Shown here: positions 8,466 to 16,284 of the stretch, piece after piece | Layout: each line of letters begins with the position of its first letter | How positions within the stretch are numbered: the first letter of the stretch is position 1 | Assembly: GCA_964432485.1 (NCBI GenBank) | Contig: CAYSNP010000011.1 | Span: forward strand, 1 to 50,911 | DNA from: CAYSNP01 sp964432485 | GTDB taxonomy: Bacteria; Bacillota; Clostridia; Christensenellales; DTU072 | Direction of reading: 5' to 3' | DNA length: 50,911 bases | Program-made: the position numbers and the translations under genes | The notes under the pieces: model-generated | The model's input: the letters and a program-made list of their open reading frames with translations, nothing else | Database searches by the model: none | What the model was told of the DNA's origin: nothing

Positions 8466-8903
8466 ATGGAAAACAAGAACGAGAAATTAAGTAAAAAAGA
8501 AAGTATAGTGCAAGGGTTAAAGTTTTTATTCTTTTCTACGGGAGCAGGGATAATACAGATTGGGTCGTTTACGCTGTTTTCTGAGGTGCTGCATTGGGAG
8601 GCTTGGCTTGCGCATTTGATTGCGTTGATTCTTTCGGTGCTTTTTAACTTTACCCTTAACCGCAAGTTTACCTTTAAAGCGGCAAATAATGTGGCTTTTG
8701 CAATGTTTTTGGCATTCTTTTTTTATCTGTTCTTTACACCGCTCTCCACTTGGTATGTTAAGGTGCTTGCCACCCCAAAAAATAAATACTGGATAGAGTT
8801 GTCAGTTATGCTGATTAATCTTGTAACAGAGTTCCTCTACACTAAATTTGTGGTATACGGCATCTTTAACAAGCCTATTAGGAAAAAAGACGCCAATAAG
8901 TAA
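8466..8903 (+). CDS. GtrA-family membrane protein
   Basis: 145-aa protein with four predicted membrane segments (about residues 15-38, 45-66, 75-98 and 108-135), matching the size and layout of GtrA/DPMS-associated proteins. These are thought to help flip or transfer polyprenyl-linked sugars during cell-wall or teichoic-acid glycosylation. The family-like stretch LSVLFNFTLNRKFTFK after the second segment is clear. No partner glycosyltransferase is next to it, so the substrate is unknown. It is monocistronic, bounded by inverted copies of a hairpin-array repeat and by terminators on both sides, and its promoter placement suggests a leaderless mRNA. Confidence 0.8.
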   Translation: MENKNEKLSKKESIVQGLKFLFFSTGAGIIQIGSFTLFSEVLHWEAWLAHLIALILSVLFNFTLNRKFTFKAANNVAFAMFLAFFFYLFFTPLSTWYVKVLATPKNKYWIELSVMLINLVTEFLYTKFVVYGIFNKPIRKKDANK

Positions 8904-8905
8904 TG

Positions 8906-8931
8906 CAAAAAACACACAAAAGCATTGTGTG
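8906..8931 (+). repeat. 26-bp direct repeat, left copy (truncated terminator)
   Basis: Identical over 26 bp to 9014-9039. It begins CAAAAAACACACAAAAGC and ends ATTGTGTG. In this copy the 3' T-tract that would complete a terminator is replaced by GGAATGC, the start of hairpin array B. It starts 3 bp after the GtrA-gene stop. Confidence 0.9.
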
Positions 8932-9012
8932 GGAATGCATTCGCTATGCGAATGGTGAAATGCAATCGGCAAAGCCGCTTGATGAAATGCACAGCCGCTT
9001 TGCGGTTGTGAT
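8932..9012 (+). repeat. Three-hairpin repeat array, copy B
   Basis: Plus-strand order: hairpin CATTCGC-tat-GCGAATG, linker GTGAAATGC, hairpin ATCGGC-aaa-GCCGCT, linker TGATGAAATGC, hairpin CAGCCGC-ttt-GCGGTTG, then TGATAC leading into the bidirectional terminator at 9016-9044. It is homologous to copy A (8341-8412) in inverted orientation; stems differ by paired substitutions while linkers are conserved. Confidence 0.8.
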
Positions 9013-9015
9013 ACA

Positions 9016-9044
9016 AAAAACACACAAAAGCATTGTGTGTTTTT
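9016..9044. terminator. Bidirectional terminator between the GtrA gene and tRNA-Ala
   Basis: A perfect 12-bp stem AAAAACACACAA/TTGTGTGTTTTT (9016-9027 with 9033-9044) with loop AAGCA. The A/T ends give a T-tract in both directions, serving the plus-strand GtrA gene and the minus-strand tRNA-Ala. The right part coincides with the second copy of the 26-bp direct repeat (9014-9039). Confidence 0.85.
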
Positions 9045-9121
9045 TGGTGGAGGTAAAGGGAGTCGAACCCTTGACCTCTTGACTGCCAGTCAAGCACTCT
9101 AGCCAGCTGAGCTATACCCCC
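9045..9121 (-). tRNA. tRNA-Ala(GGC)
   Basis: 77-nt tRNA with encoded CCA. Minus-strand acceptor stem GGGGGTA/TACCTCC contains the G3-U70 wobble that is the alanine identity element. Anticodon stem CTTGA/TCAAG with loop CTGGCAG gives anticodon GGC. D-arm TAGCTCAGCTGGCTAGA and T-loop GTTCGACTC are standard. Confidence 0.97.
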
Positions 9122-9136
9122 GCAATTATGCTTTAT

Positions 9137-9165
9137 ATAATAACTAAAATCCTTGTACTTGTCAA
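9137..9165 (-). promoter_or_regulatory. Sigma-A promoter of tRNA-Ala
   Basis: On the minus strand TTGACA (9165-9160), a 17-bp spacer and TATTAT (9142-9137), about 15 bp upstream of the mature tRNA 5' end. Confidence 0.85.
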
Positions 9166-9278
9166 TAAAAATTGTTAGGCTAAGAAAAAATCCAATCTTT
9201 ATTACTAATTTTTTACAATTCCTAAAAAATAATCGTTTTTTATGGTAGAATATAAAAAAGCGGTTTTGTGAGGGAAAT

Positions 9279-10202
9279 ATGAAAAAATACATAAAGATAA
9301 CTGCGTTTTTGGTGGCTCTTATAGTTTTTGCCTGTTTGCTGGCAAGCTGTAATGCCACTCTCCCTAAAGAGGAAGCTATAGCGGTAAAAAGAGCGGGCTA
9401 TACTTTTAGGGAGCTGCTTGCTGACTATAAGAATCCCAACGGTCGCCCCTTAGTTATTGCTCATAGGGCGGATGTGTCCAATTATCCGGAAAACTCCCTT
9501 GCCGCTATCCAATCTTGTATAGATATGGGAGCGGATATGGTAGAGCTGGACTTGCGCAAGTCTGCTGACGGGGTATGGGTGCTTGCCCATGACTATACCC
9601 TTATGCGCACTACCAACGGAATAGGATTTGTCAGCAAAAAGACGCTATTTGAGCTAAAACAGCTTAACTTAAAAGAAGGACGAGGCGGGTTTACAAGTGC
9701 AACCGAGCATGAAATTGCAACATTTGCAGAAGCTGTAGAGCTATGCAAGGACAAAATAATGATTAATTTGGATAAGCTCTCATATAAAGACAAAGATGAA
9801 ATCTATGATTTACTATTAGAATATAATGCTGTGGAATGCGCAGTCTTCAAGTTTTCGGCAACAGCTGTTCAAATCAAAGAATGGTTCGATACCCTTGAAG
9901 CCCAAGGCAAACCTTTGCCTTTTTATTGTCCTAAGGTAGGCTGGTTTTCTTACGATAGTGCGGCAGCACAGCTTGCCACCTTTAAAGGACTTGCATATAT
10001 GGCAGAAATTGGCTATCGAGGCAGTCCTGCAAAGGTAAAAATGCTCAATGAGCTCTGTATCCAAAACGGAATGCGCCCTATGCGCACTACTTTGCTTGTC
10101 AGCAACGATTACCAAAGCGCATGGGAGCGGGGGTTAGAGCTGCGTTTTAATGCTTTTATGACCAATAAGCCCAGCGATATGCTTGTCTTTTTAAGCAAGT
10201 AG
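9279..10202 (+). CDS. Glycerophosphodiester phosphodiesterase-family lipoprotein
   Basis: 307-aa lipoprotein with signal peptide and lipobox LASC (Cys about 24), so it acts at the outer membrane face. The GDPD TIM-barrel motifs are intact: IAHRADVSNYPENS (catalytic His-Arg and metal Glu, about residues 61-74), MVELDLRKSADG (ExD metal ligands, about 88-90) and VLAHD (second catalytic His, about 103). The family hydrolyses glycerophosphodiesters to glycerol-3-phosphate and an alcohol; an extracellular anchored form could recycle phospholipid or teichoic-acid material (inference). GAGGG lies 5 nt before ATG. A weak 6-bp hairpin after the stop (10228-10245) is the only termination signal before the aromatic operon. 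Confidence 0.9.
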   Translation: MKKYIKITAFLVALIVFACLLASCNATLPKEEAIAVKRAGYTFRELLADYKNPNGRPLVIAHRADVSNYPENSLAAIQSCIDMGADMVELDLRKSADGVWVLAHDYTLMRTTNGIGFVSKKTLFELKQLNLKEGRGGFTSATEHEIATFAEAVELCKDKIMINLDKLSYKDKDEIYDLLLEYNAVECAVFKFSATAVQIKEWFDTLEAQGKPLPFYCPKVGWFSYDSAAAQLATFKGLAYMAEIGYRGSPAKVKMLNELCIQNGMRPMRTTLLVSNDYQSAWERGLELRFNAFMTNKPSDMLVFLSK

Positions 10203-10259
10203 ATTTCCAAAAAGAATAATTGTATTAAGGGCATTATTTGCCTTATTTGCCTAAATTCT

Positions 10260-10287
10260 TTGACTTTTCGGCAATTAGGTGTATAAT
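10260..10287 (+). promoter_or_regulatory. Sigma-A promoter of the aromatic biosynthesis operon
   Basis: TTGACT (10260-10265), a 16-bp spacer and consensus TATAAT (10282-10287), 22 bp before the aroQ start, leaving a leader of about 15 nt. No T-box, attenuator or leader peptide fits in this space. Confidence 0.88.
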
Positions 10288-10308
10288 TGATAATAATCTG
10301 GAGTCTTT

Positions 10309-10740
10309 ATGAAAATCTTAGTTCTAAATGGGGTGAATCTCAATATGCTTGGCAAAAGAAGTGCCGCTCATTACGGTACATTTACCCTTGCAGAATTAAA
10401 TAAAAAGATAGCCGAGCACTTTGCGGGCTCAGATATCTGTCTTGACTTTAAGCAAACTAATCACGAAGGCGAAATTGTAGAAACCTTGCAAAGAGCGGCC
10501 GAGCGCTATAATGGCGTGGTGTTAAATGCGGGGGCGTATACTCATTACAGTTACGCTATCCGTGACGCTATTGAATGTGCGGGGTTAAGCGTCACGGAAG
10601 TGCATTTATCAGATATCTCTACCCGTGAACCGTTTAGAAAGGTATCTGTACTTGAAGACGTTTGTTGCGCCAGATTCTATGGAAAGAAAGAAGGCAGTTA
10701 CATAGAAGCAATAAACTGGCTAATTCATAAGGAGAGATAA
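10309..10740 (+). CDS. aroQ: Type II 3-dehydroquinate dehydratase
   Basis: 143 aa, normal for the dodecameric type II enzyme that converts 3-dehydroquinate to 3-dehydroshikimate. Visible motifs: VLNGVNLNMLGKR at the N-terminus, the catalytic Tyr in HYG (about residue 22), FKQTNHEGEI (about 48-57), LNAGAYTHYSYAIRDAI (about 76-92) with the substrate-binding Asn, and TEVHLSDISTREPFR containing the catalytic His (about 102) and the substrate Arg. GGAG is about 7 nt upstream of ATG. It is the first gene of a six-gene shikimate cluster; aroF starts 3 bp after its stop. Confidence 0.95.
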   Translation: MKILVLNGVNLNMLGKRSAAHYGTFTLAELNKKIAEHFAGSDICLDFKQTNHEGEIVETLQRAAERYNGVVLNAGAYTHYSYAIRDAIECAGLSVTEVHLSDISTREPFRKVSVLEDVCCARFYGKKEGSYIEAINWLIHKER

Positions 10741-10743
10741 AAA

Positions 10744-11757
10744 ATGATTATTGTTTTGAAAAATAGTATAACAAAAGAAGAAGCTAAAGAGTTTTCTGTA
10801 TTTATAGCGCAGTATGGTATAAAAAGTATCCCTATCTATGGAGAAATGAGCACAGTATTGGGGCTGGTGGGCGACACCAGTAAAATAGATATTGAGCAAA
10901 TCACTCGCTTATCTTATGTGGAAAGAGCAATAAGGGTGCAAGAGCCCTTTAAGCAAGTTAGCAGAAGATTCCATCCTAAGACTATTATAGTTGAAGTGGG
11001 CAATGTCCGATTCGGTAGTGAGGAAATATATGTAATGGCAGGTCCTTGCTCGGTGGAGAACAGGACGCAATTGGATATTATCGCTGACGGAGTTGTTAAA
11101 TCGGGTGCAAAGGTATTGAGAGGCGGCACCTTTAAGCCGCGCAGTTCTCCCTATGCTTTTCAGGGGCTAAAATTGGAAGGGATAGCGTTGATGAAAGAGC
11201 AAAAACAAAAGCACAATATCCCTATAATCAGCGAGTTGACCAATATCAATTTCTTAGATGCTTTTTTGGAAGATGTGGACATTATCCAAATTGGCGCACG
11301 CAGTATGCAAAACTTTGAAATGCTAAAAGAAATAGGACAAACACAAAAACCTGTGCTGCTTAAACGAGGCTTCTCAAACACTATTGATGAGCTGCTAATG
11401 AGTGCGGAATATATTGTAAATGGCGGCAATAAAAATGTGCTTTTATGCGAAAGAGGTATCCGAACCTTTGAAACTAGGACCCGAAACACCTTAGATATAT
11501 CCGCTGTGCCTTTGCTTAAACAGCTTTCGCCTTTGCCTGTAATAGTAGACCCTTCGCATGCGGCGGGCAGAGTGGACTTGATAGAGAGTCTAACGCTGGC
11601 AAGTATTGCGGCAGGGGCTGACGGGCTGCTGATAGAAGTACATAATGAGCCTGCAAAAGCGTTGAGCGACGGTGCGCAATCCTTAACTTTAGATGCTTTT
11701 GATGAAATAATGAAAAAGGCAAAAGTTATAGCTAAAGCTGTTGGAAGAAGGCTATAA
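10744..11757 (+). CDS. aroF: DAHP synthase, AroF type with N-terminal ferredoxin-like domain
   Basis: 337 aa. Catalyses phosphoenolpyruvate plus erythrose-4-phosphate to DAHP, the entry step of the shikimate pathway. Residues 1-75 form the small N-terminal regulatory-type domain seen in TmDAHPS-like enzymes. The TIM-barrel follows with VMAGPCSVEN (about 97-106, PEP/metal Cys), GGTFKPRSSPYAFQGL (about 123-138), IQIGARSMQNFEML (about 178-191), PVLLKRGF (about 200-207) and VIVDPSHAAGR (about 262-272, metal ligands). All expected motifs are intact. The N-terminal domain could carry feedback control by an aromatic end product, but the sequence alone does not say which one. Confidence 0.95.
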   Translation: MIIVLKNSITKEEAKEFSVFIAQYGIKSIPIYGEMSTVLGLVGDTSKIDIEQITRLSYVERAIRVQEPFKQVSRRFHPKTIIVEVGNVRFGSEEIYVMAGPCSVENRTQLDIIADGVVKSGAKVLRGGTFKPRSSPYAFQGLKLEGIALMKEQKQKHNIPIISELTNINFLDAFLEDVDIIQIGARSMQNFEMLKEIGQTQKPVLLKRGFSNTIDELLMSAEYIVNGGNKNVLLCERGIRTFETRTRNTLDISAVPLLKQLSPLPVIVDPSHAAGRVDLIESLTLASIAAGADGLLIEVHNEPAKALSDGAQSLTLDAFDEIMKKAKVIAKAVGRRL

Positions 11758-11759
11758 AA

Positions 11760-12830
11760 ATGACTACTTTACGCCTGCGTGCTGCAAGCGGAGAGTCGCT
11801 TATTAAGATTGGCACAAATATTATCCCATCGTTGCAGCTAGTGCTAAAAGGTTGCGCTAAAGTGCTGATTGTTACTGATAATAATGTAGCTGCCCTTTAT
11901 CGCAAGCTGGCACAAGAAATCAAAGAGTCAAATCCTGAAATACAATTTCATTCTTACAATTTGCCTGAGGGAGAGGGCGCAAAAACCCTGGATACTCATG
12001 CTAAGATTGTAGCCTCGCTTGCTGAGCTTGCATTTTGCCGAAGCGACGCTATCCTTAGCATTGGGGGCGGCGTGGTAAGCGATATTGCTGGGTTTTGCGC
12101 GGCTACTTATATGAGAGGTCTGGGGTATATAAGCATGCCCACTACGCTGCTTGCAATGGTGGATGCGGCAATAGGCGGAAAGTGTGGAGTTAACCTTAAA
12201 AAAGGCAAAAACTTAGTTGGCTGTTTCTATCATCCCCAAACTGTTATTGTCAACCCTGCCTTTTTGGATACTCTCCCTGAAAGAGAGTTCAATTGCGGTA
12301 TAGCCGAAATAATTAAATATGCGGTAATTGCTGATTCTTCAATATTTAAGCTGCTTAATGATACCAAAACTAATATCAATAAGCTAATACATAAAAGCAT
12401 TGCAATAAAAAAAGCTATTGTCGAAACAGATGAACGAGAGAGTCGGGAGAGAATGAAGCTAAACTTTGGACATACCTTTGGACATATTGCAGAAAAGGCG
12501 GGCGGGTATAAAAGGTTCAGTCACGGTGAAGCTGTGGCTTATGGGATGAGGATGGAGGCAAAGCTGTTAAAGTTGGCAGGATTAGCTAACGATAAAGGTA
12601 TTATTGCAAAATACCTTGATAAGTTTGGCTTGACCGCTATGCCTAATCTTAATAAGCAAATAATTGCAGAAAGCCTATTGCTGGATAAAAAAATGCGAGG
12701 CGAAAACTTATACTTTGCAGGGTTTTCTAAGATAGGAAAAGGCGAAGTTTATAAGTTTTCCACTCAACAAATGCTCAACTACTTGGATTTACTATTTAAG
12801 GAGGGTGAAAATGGCGATATTGTTAAATAA
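11760..12830 (+). CDS. aroB: 3-dehydroquinate synthase
   Basis: 356 aa, family length. Converts DAHP to 3-dehydroquinate using NAD and a divalent metal. Motifs: EGEGAKTLDT (about 73-82), nucleotide-binding LSIGGGVVSDIAGFCAATYMRG (about 98-119), the PTTLLAMVDAAIGGKCGVN block (about 126-144), and metal-binding FGHTFGHIAE (about 236-245) with SHGEAVAYGM (about 255-264). It starts 2 bp after the aroF stop and overlaps aroC by 20 bp, indicating translational coupling. Confidence 0.95.
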   Translation: MTTLRLRAASGESLIKIGTNIIPSLQLVLKGCAKVLIVTDNNVAALYRKLAQEIKESNPEIQFHSYNLPEGEGAKTLDTHAKIVASLAELAFCRSDAILSIGGGVVSDIAGFCAATYMRGLGYISMPTTLLAMVDAAIGGKCGVNLKKGKNLVGCFYHPQTVIVNPAFLDTLPEREFNCGIAEIIKYAVIADSSIFKLLNDTKTNINKLIHKSIAIKKAIVETDERESRERMKLNFGHTFGHIAEKAGGYKRFSHGEAVAYGMRMEAKLLKLAGLANDKGIIAKYLDKFGLTAMPNLNKQIIAESLLLDKKMRGENLYFAGFSKIGKGEVYKFSTQQMLNYLDLLFKEGENGDIVK

Positions 12831-13902
12831 CAGACTGCAAGTTACTATTTTTGGGCAGTCCCATGGCAAGGCAATTGGCGTAACTATATGCGGCCTGCCT
12901 TCGGGGATAAATCTGGACAATAGTTGTATAGAAAGTAAACTTGCTGCCCGTAAAGCAAAACAAGCGGCATATTCTACAACCAGAATAGAGGATGATAAAT
13001 TTGAAATCCTTGCAGGGGTATATCAAAATAAGACTACCGGCGAGCCGCTTACTGCCATTTGTTACAATAAGAATGTTAAAAGTGAGGACTACCAAGAGCT
13101 TGCAGCTTACTATCGGCCCAGTCATGCTGACTTTACTGCAGAAGCCCGCTATAAGGGGTGCGCTGACCCTAGAGGAGGAGGACATTTTTCGGGCAGACTT
13201 ACAGCACCTATGGTATTTGCCGGCGCAATTGCTGAGCTTGCGCTTGCTAAGTATGGGGTAAAAATCTATTCGCATATTAAAAAGATAAAAGACATTACGG
13301 ATCAAGATATTGCTCAAGCCAATCAAGCCGAACTTGAAAGTATTGCTAAAAATCAACTACCCGTAATTGATACTGCTATTATACCAACTTTATATAAGCT
13401 ATTCTTACAATATAGGCAAGCCCAAGATAGTTTGGGCGGTGTGGTGGAAACTATAATAAAGAATGTTAGGGCGGGTATAGGAGGCACTCATGCGCAAAGT
13501 CTGGAGTCCAGACTTTGCAGCGCCCTTTTTGCAATACCTGCTGTAAAGGGTGTGGAGTTTGGGTTAGGCTTTGGCTATGCTGAGGCTTCGGGCAAAATTG
13601 CCAATGACCAACTTGCCATAAAGGATGGAAAGGTTTGCACCTTGTCTAACAATGACGGAGGGATAGTCGGAGGTATAGCAAACGGTGAAGATATTATCTT
13701 TAGGACGGTATTCAAAAGCGTTGCTTCTATAGCGGCAACGCAACAAAGCGTTAACAAAACTACTAAAGAGGTTGGCACTATAGAAATTAAAGGAAGACAC
13801 GATGTTTGCATAGTGCCCAGAACGATACCCATAGTTGATAGTTTGGTAGCCTTAACTCTGCTTGACGCATATTTGGAGGCGTATGGATATGACGGATTTT
13901 AA
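12811..13902 (+). CDS. aroC: Chorismate synthase
   Basis: 363 aa. Converts EPSP to chorismate with reduced FMN. Motifs: FGQSHGKAIGVTICGLPSG at the N-terminus, YKGCADPRGGGHFSGRLTA (about 113-131), LSNNDGGIVGGIANGEDI (about 275-292) and GRHDVCIVPRTIPIVDS near the C-terminus. I chose ATG 12811 because AAGGAGG (12798-12804) is 6 nt upstream; a GTG two codons earlier is poorly spaced. The FKPTPSI-like stretch of most family members reads FKSVASI here, a mild divergence. It overlaps aroB at the 5' end and pheA at the 3' end. Confidence 0.94.
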   Translation: MAILLNNRLQVTIFGQSHGKAIGVTICGLPSGINLDNSCIESKLAARKAKQAAYSTTRIEDDKFEILAGVYQNKTTGEPLTAICYNKNVKSEDYQELAAYYRPSHADFTAEARYKGCADPRGGGHFSGRLTAPMVFAGAIAELALAKYGVKIYSHIKKIKDITDQDIAQANQAELESIAKNQLPVIDTAIIPTLYKLFLQYRQAQDSLGGVVETIIKNVRAGIGGTHAQSLESRLCSALFAIPAVKGVEFGLGFGYAEASGKIANDQLAIKDGKVCTLSNNDGGIVGGIANGEDIIFRTVFKSVASIAATQQSVNKTTKEVGTIEIKGRHDVCIVPRTIPIVDSLVALTLLDAYLEAYGYDGF

Positions 13903-14998
13903 GGATTATAGAAAAGAGATTGATAAGATAAATTTGCATTTGCAAGATTTATTTGTTAAGCGTTTGGATATTTCAAGTAAAGTGGCTCAAGAAAAACTAG
14001 CTGACAATTCGCCTATATATGACAGGACAAGAGAAAAGGAAATACTTAAAAGTACAGCTGTCGGCAAATATGCAGGTTATCTAAACAGCCAATTTAACTT
14101 GATTATGCGCAATTCTCGCAGCTTGCAATATGAGATTGTAACAAAACAAAAGGAAATATCCTATTCTGTGTTTGCGCAAAAAGAAATTTCTGCAAAAAAA
14201 GTATTCGTGCAAGGGATGTTAGGGAGTTACTCTGATATAATCAGCGCAAAAAAATATCCTAGGCAAAAGTTCGTCTATAAGGATTACTTTGAAGAAGTTT
14301 TTAAGGCTGTTGAACAAGCGCCGCATTCTGTCGGGGTGCTCCCTATGGTCAACTCCACTGCAGGGATGGTGGGAGAGGTGTTTCAATATTTATATAAATA
14401 TAAAGTATATATTTCGGCATTGGAGGAGCTGGCTGTTAACCATTGCCTGCTTGCTTGCCATAGCGATATGGATAAAATAAAATATGCAATAAGTCATCCT
14501 CAAGCACTTGCGCAATGTCAAGAGTATATTGAAAAGCACAAGCTAATCCCTATCCCTAATGATAATACCGCCAGAGCCAGCAGCTATGTGAGTGTGCAAA
14601 AAAATCCCGAATTTGCGGCTATCTCCAGCAAAGAATGCGCACAGCTTTACAATTTGAATATTTTGCAAGAACAACTTAATGATACAAAAAACAATACAAC
14701 CCGTTTTGCGTTTATTACCAATAAGCTGGTGGTAAATCCTGACTGCAATAAGATTTCGGTAATATTTGAGTTAGATAATACAGCAGGTGCGCTAAATAAT
14801 GTGCTTAACACCTTTTCCAGTCTAAATATCAATATCAATGCATTGCATTCTATGCCGCATAAGCAAAAACCTTTTGCCTTTAATTTCTATATAGAGTTTA
14901 CGGGCAATCTTAACGACCGCCCTATAACCGCTTTGCTTTATCAGCTAGAAAACGAACTCCCTTATATTAAAATTGTAGGCTCTTTTAAGGGGGCATAA
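13889..14998 (+). CDS. pheA: Chorismate mutase / prephenate dehydratase (P-protein)
   Basis: About 369 aa with three parts: an AroQ-type chorismate mutase helical domain (about 1-80, FKDYRKEIDKINLHLQDLFVKRL...YDRTREKEIL), a prephenate dehydratase domain (about 95-270, with GSYS, SHPQALAQCQ and the catalytic NTTRF motif), and a C-terminal ACT domain (about 285-369). It makes phenylpyruvate for phenylalanine. Two family motifs deviate: PIENS reads PMVNS, and the ACT-domain ESRP motif used for Phe binding reads HSMP, so feedback inhibition may be altered. GGAGG lies 9 nt before ATG 13889 and only 3 nt before the alternative ATG 13883. It overlaps aroC by 14 bp, and its stop overlaps the aroA start (TAATG). 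Confidence 0.9.
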   Translation: MTDFKDYRKEIDKINLHLQDLFVKRLDISSKVAQEKLADNSPIYDRTREKEILKSTAVGKYAGYLNSQFNLIMRNSRSLQYEIVTKQKEISYSVFAQKEISAKKVFVQGMLGSYSDIISAKKYPRQKFVYKDYFEEVFKAVEQAPHSVGVLPMVNSTAGMVGEVFQYLYKYKVYISALEELAVNHCLLACHSDMDKIKYAISHPQALAQCQEYIEKHKLIPIPNDNTARASSYVSVQKNPEFAAISSKECAQLYNLNILQEQLNDTKNNTTRFAFITNKLVVNPDCNKISVIFELDNTAGALNNVLNTFSSLNININALHSMPHKQKPFAFNFYIEFTGNLNDRPITALLYQLENELPYIKIVGSFKGA

Positions 14999-16284
14999 TG
15001 ATAAAGGTAAAAGGATGCAAAAAAGCGGAAGGGACAGTAACTCCTGATAGCGACAAAAGTATTTCGCATAGAGCGGTAATGCTTTCTGCGCTGGCGCAAG
15101 GAAAAAGCAAGGTATCCAATTTGCTGCTTAGCAAAGATATATATGCCACCATTGATTGTTTGCGCAATTTAGGTACACAATTTGAGCTTGTTGACAATAC
15201 TCTGGCAATATCTCCTGCCACCCCTTTTAGTCAGCCGAAAAAGGCGTTGTATGTAGGCAATTCGGGCACTACCGCAAGGTTGCTTACCGGTATTTTGGCG
15301 GGTCAAGATTGCAATGCTACTCTATTGGGTGATAAATCATTAAATCAAAGACCTATGGGCAGAATAATAGAGCCTCTGCGCCTTATGGGAGCTGATATAA
15401 AAGCTAGAAAGGGCGGCTACTGCCCTTTGCAAATTGCGGGAAGCAAGCTAAAGGGGATATCTTACCGCCAAGAAGTAGCTTCTGCTCAGCAAAAATCCGC
15501 TATCCTTTTAGCAGGGCTGCATGCACAAGGTACAACTACCGTAATTGAAAAAGAGCCCAGCAGGAATCATACTGAAATTATGCTAAAGGAAATGGGAGCA
15601 AGGATAAGCACTAGTGGCAAAGCAATAAATATTGAGGCAGGGGCACTAAAAGCTAAAAATTGGCGTATTCCGGGGGATATTTCTACAGCGGCATTTTATT
15701 TAGCCTTGGCCGCTATATGCGAGGGTGCACAGGTAACAGTAAAAAATGTGGGACTTAATCCTACACGCACGGGAATTATTGAGGTCCTGCAAGAGATGGG
15801 GGCTAGTCTTAGGGTAGCTTATACCCAATCTTGCGGTGAGCCTTATGGGGATATTACAATAAGGGACGGGGCACTTGCCGGCATTGAGATAGGCGGCAGC
15901 CTTATCCCCCGCCTTATTGATGAATTGCCTATTATAAGCGTATGTGCCGCTTTTGCGCAAGGGAAAACTATAATTAGAGATGCTAAAGAGCTAAAAGTCA
16001 AGGAAAGCAACCGTATAAAGTGTATGGCAGAGCAGTTGAAAAGAGGCGGGATTTGCGCTTATGAGCTGGAGGACGGTTTGGTTATCGAAGGCGGTAAGGG
16101 CAAAGGCGGCAAGTTTTATTCTTATGGGGACCATCGTATTGCTATGAGTATGATTATATTTGCATTGTGTGCTAAGGGAGAAAGTATAATTGAAGGGGAG
16201 GAATGTATTGATATATCTGCTCCCAACTTTATTAGCTCCTTAAATACGCTTGTCCCTAACGGAACAATATCTTTTCTTGATTAG
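14998..16284 (+). CDS. aroA: EPSP synthase (3-phosphoshikimate 1-carboxyvinyltransferase)
   Basis: 428 aa, full length. Joins PEP to shikimate-3-phosphate. Motifs: PDSDKSISHRAVMLSALAQG (about 17-36), LYVGNSGTTARLLTGILAG (PEP-binding loop, about 81-99), GDKSLNQRPMGRIIEPL (about 107-123), RNHTEIML (about 187-194), IDELPIISVCAAFA (catalytic Asp, about 304-317), KESNRI (about 337-342) and GDHRIAMSM (about 379-387). All are intact. It is the last gene of the aromatic operon. Its end overlaps the end of the convergent AI-2E-family gene by 4 bp, with no intergenic terminator. Confidence 0.95.
   Translation: MIKVKGCKKAEGTVTPDSDKSISHRAVMLSALAQGKSKVSNLLLSKDIYATIDCLRNLGTQFELVDNTLAISPATPFSQPKKALYVGNSGTTARLLTGILAGQDCNATLLGDKSLNQRPMGRIIEPLRLMGADIKARKGGYCPLQIAGSKLKGISYRQEVASAQQKSAILLAGLHAQGTTTVIEKEPSRNHTEIMLKEMGARISTSGKAINIEAGALKAKNWRIPGDISTAAFYLALAAICEGAQVTVKNVGLNPTRTGIIEVLQEMGASLRVAYTQSCGEPYGDITIRDGALAGIEIGGSLIPRLIDELPIISVCAAFAQGKTIIRDAKELKVKESNRIKCMAEQLKRGGICAYELEDGLVIEGGKGKGGKFYSYGDHRIAMSMIIFALCAKGESIIEGEECIDISAPNFISSLNTLVPNGTISFLD

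Noticed and set aside
8341..9012. CRISPR-like array in the hairpin repeats
   Set aside because: Units are hairpins of different sequence joined by short conserved linkers; there are no regular direct repeats with unique spacers of constant length, and no cas genes.
8341..9044. Insertion sequence carrying the GtrA gene as cargo
   Set aside because: Inverted arrays flank the gene, but there is no transposase and no matching target-site duplication on the outer sides; kept only as a repeat-module finding.
8837..9358. Minus-strand ORF containing GGIAQLARVLDWQSRGQGFDS
   Set aside because: It is a read-through of the tRNA-Ala sense strand and the hairpin array, another classic false protein, and it overlaps two real genes.
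12992..13261. Plus-strand 89-aa ORF inside aroC
   Set aside because: Out-of-frame shadow within a clearly coding gene, with no independent start signals.
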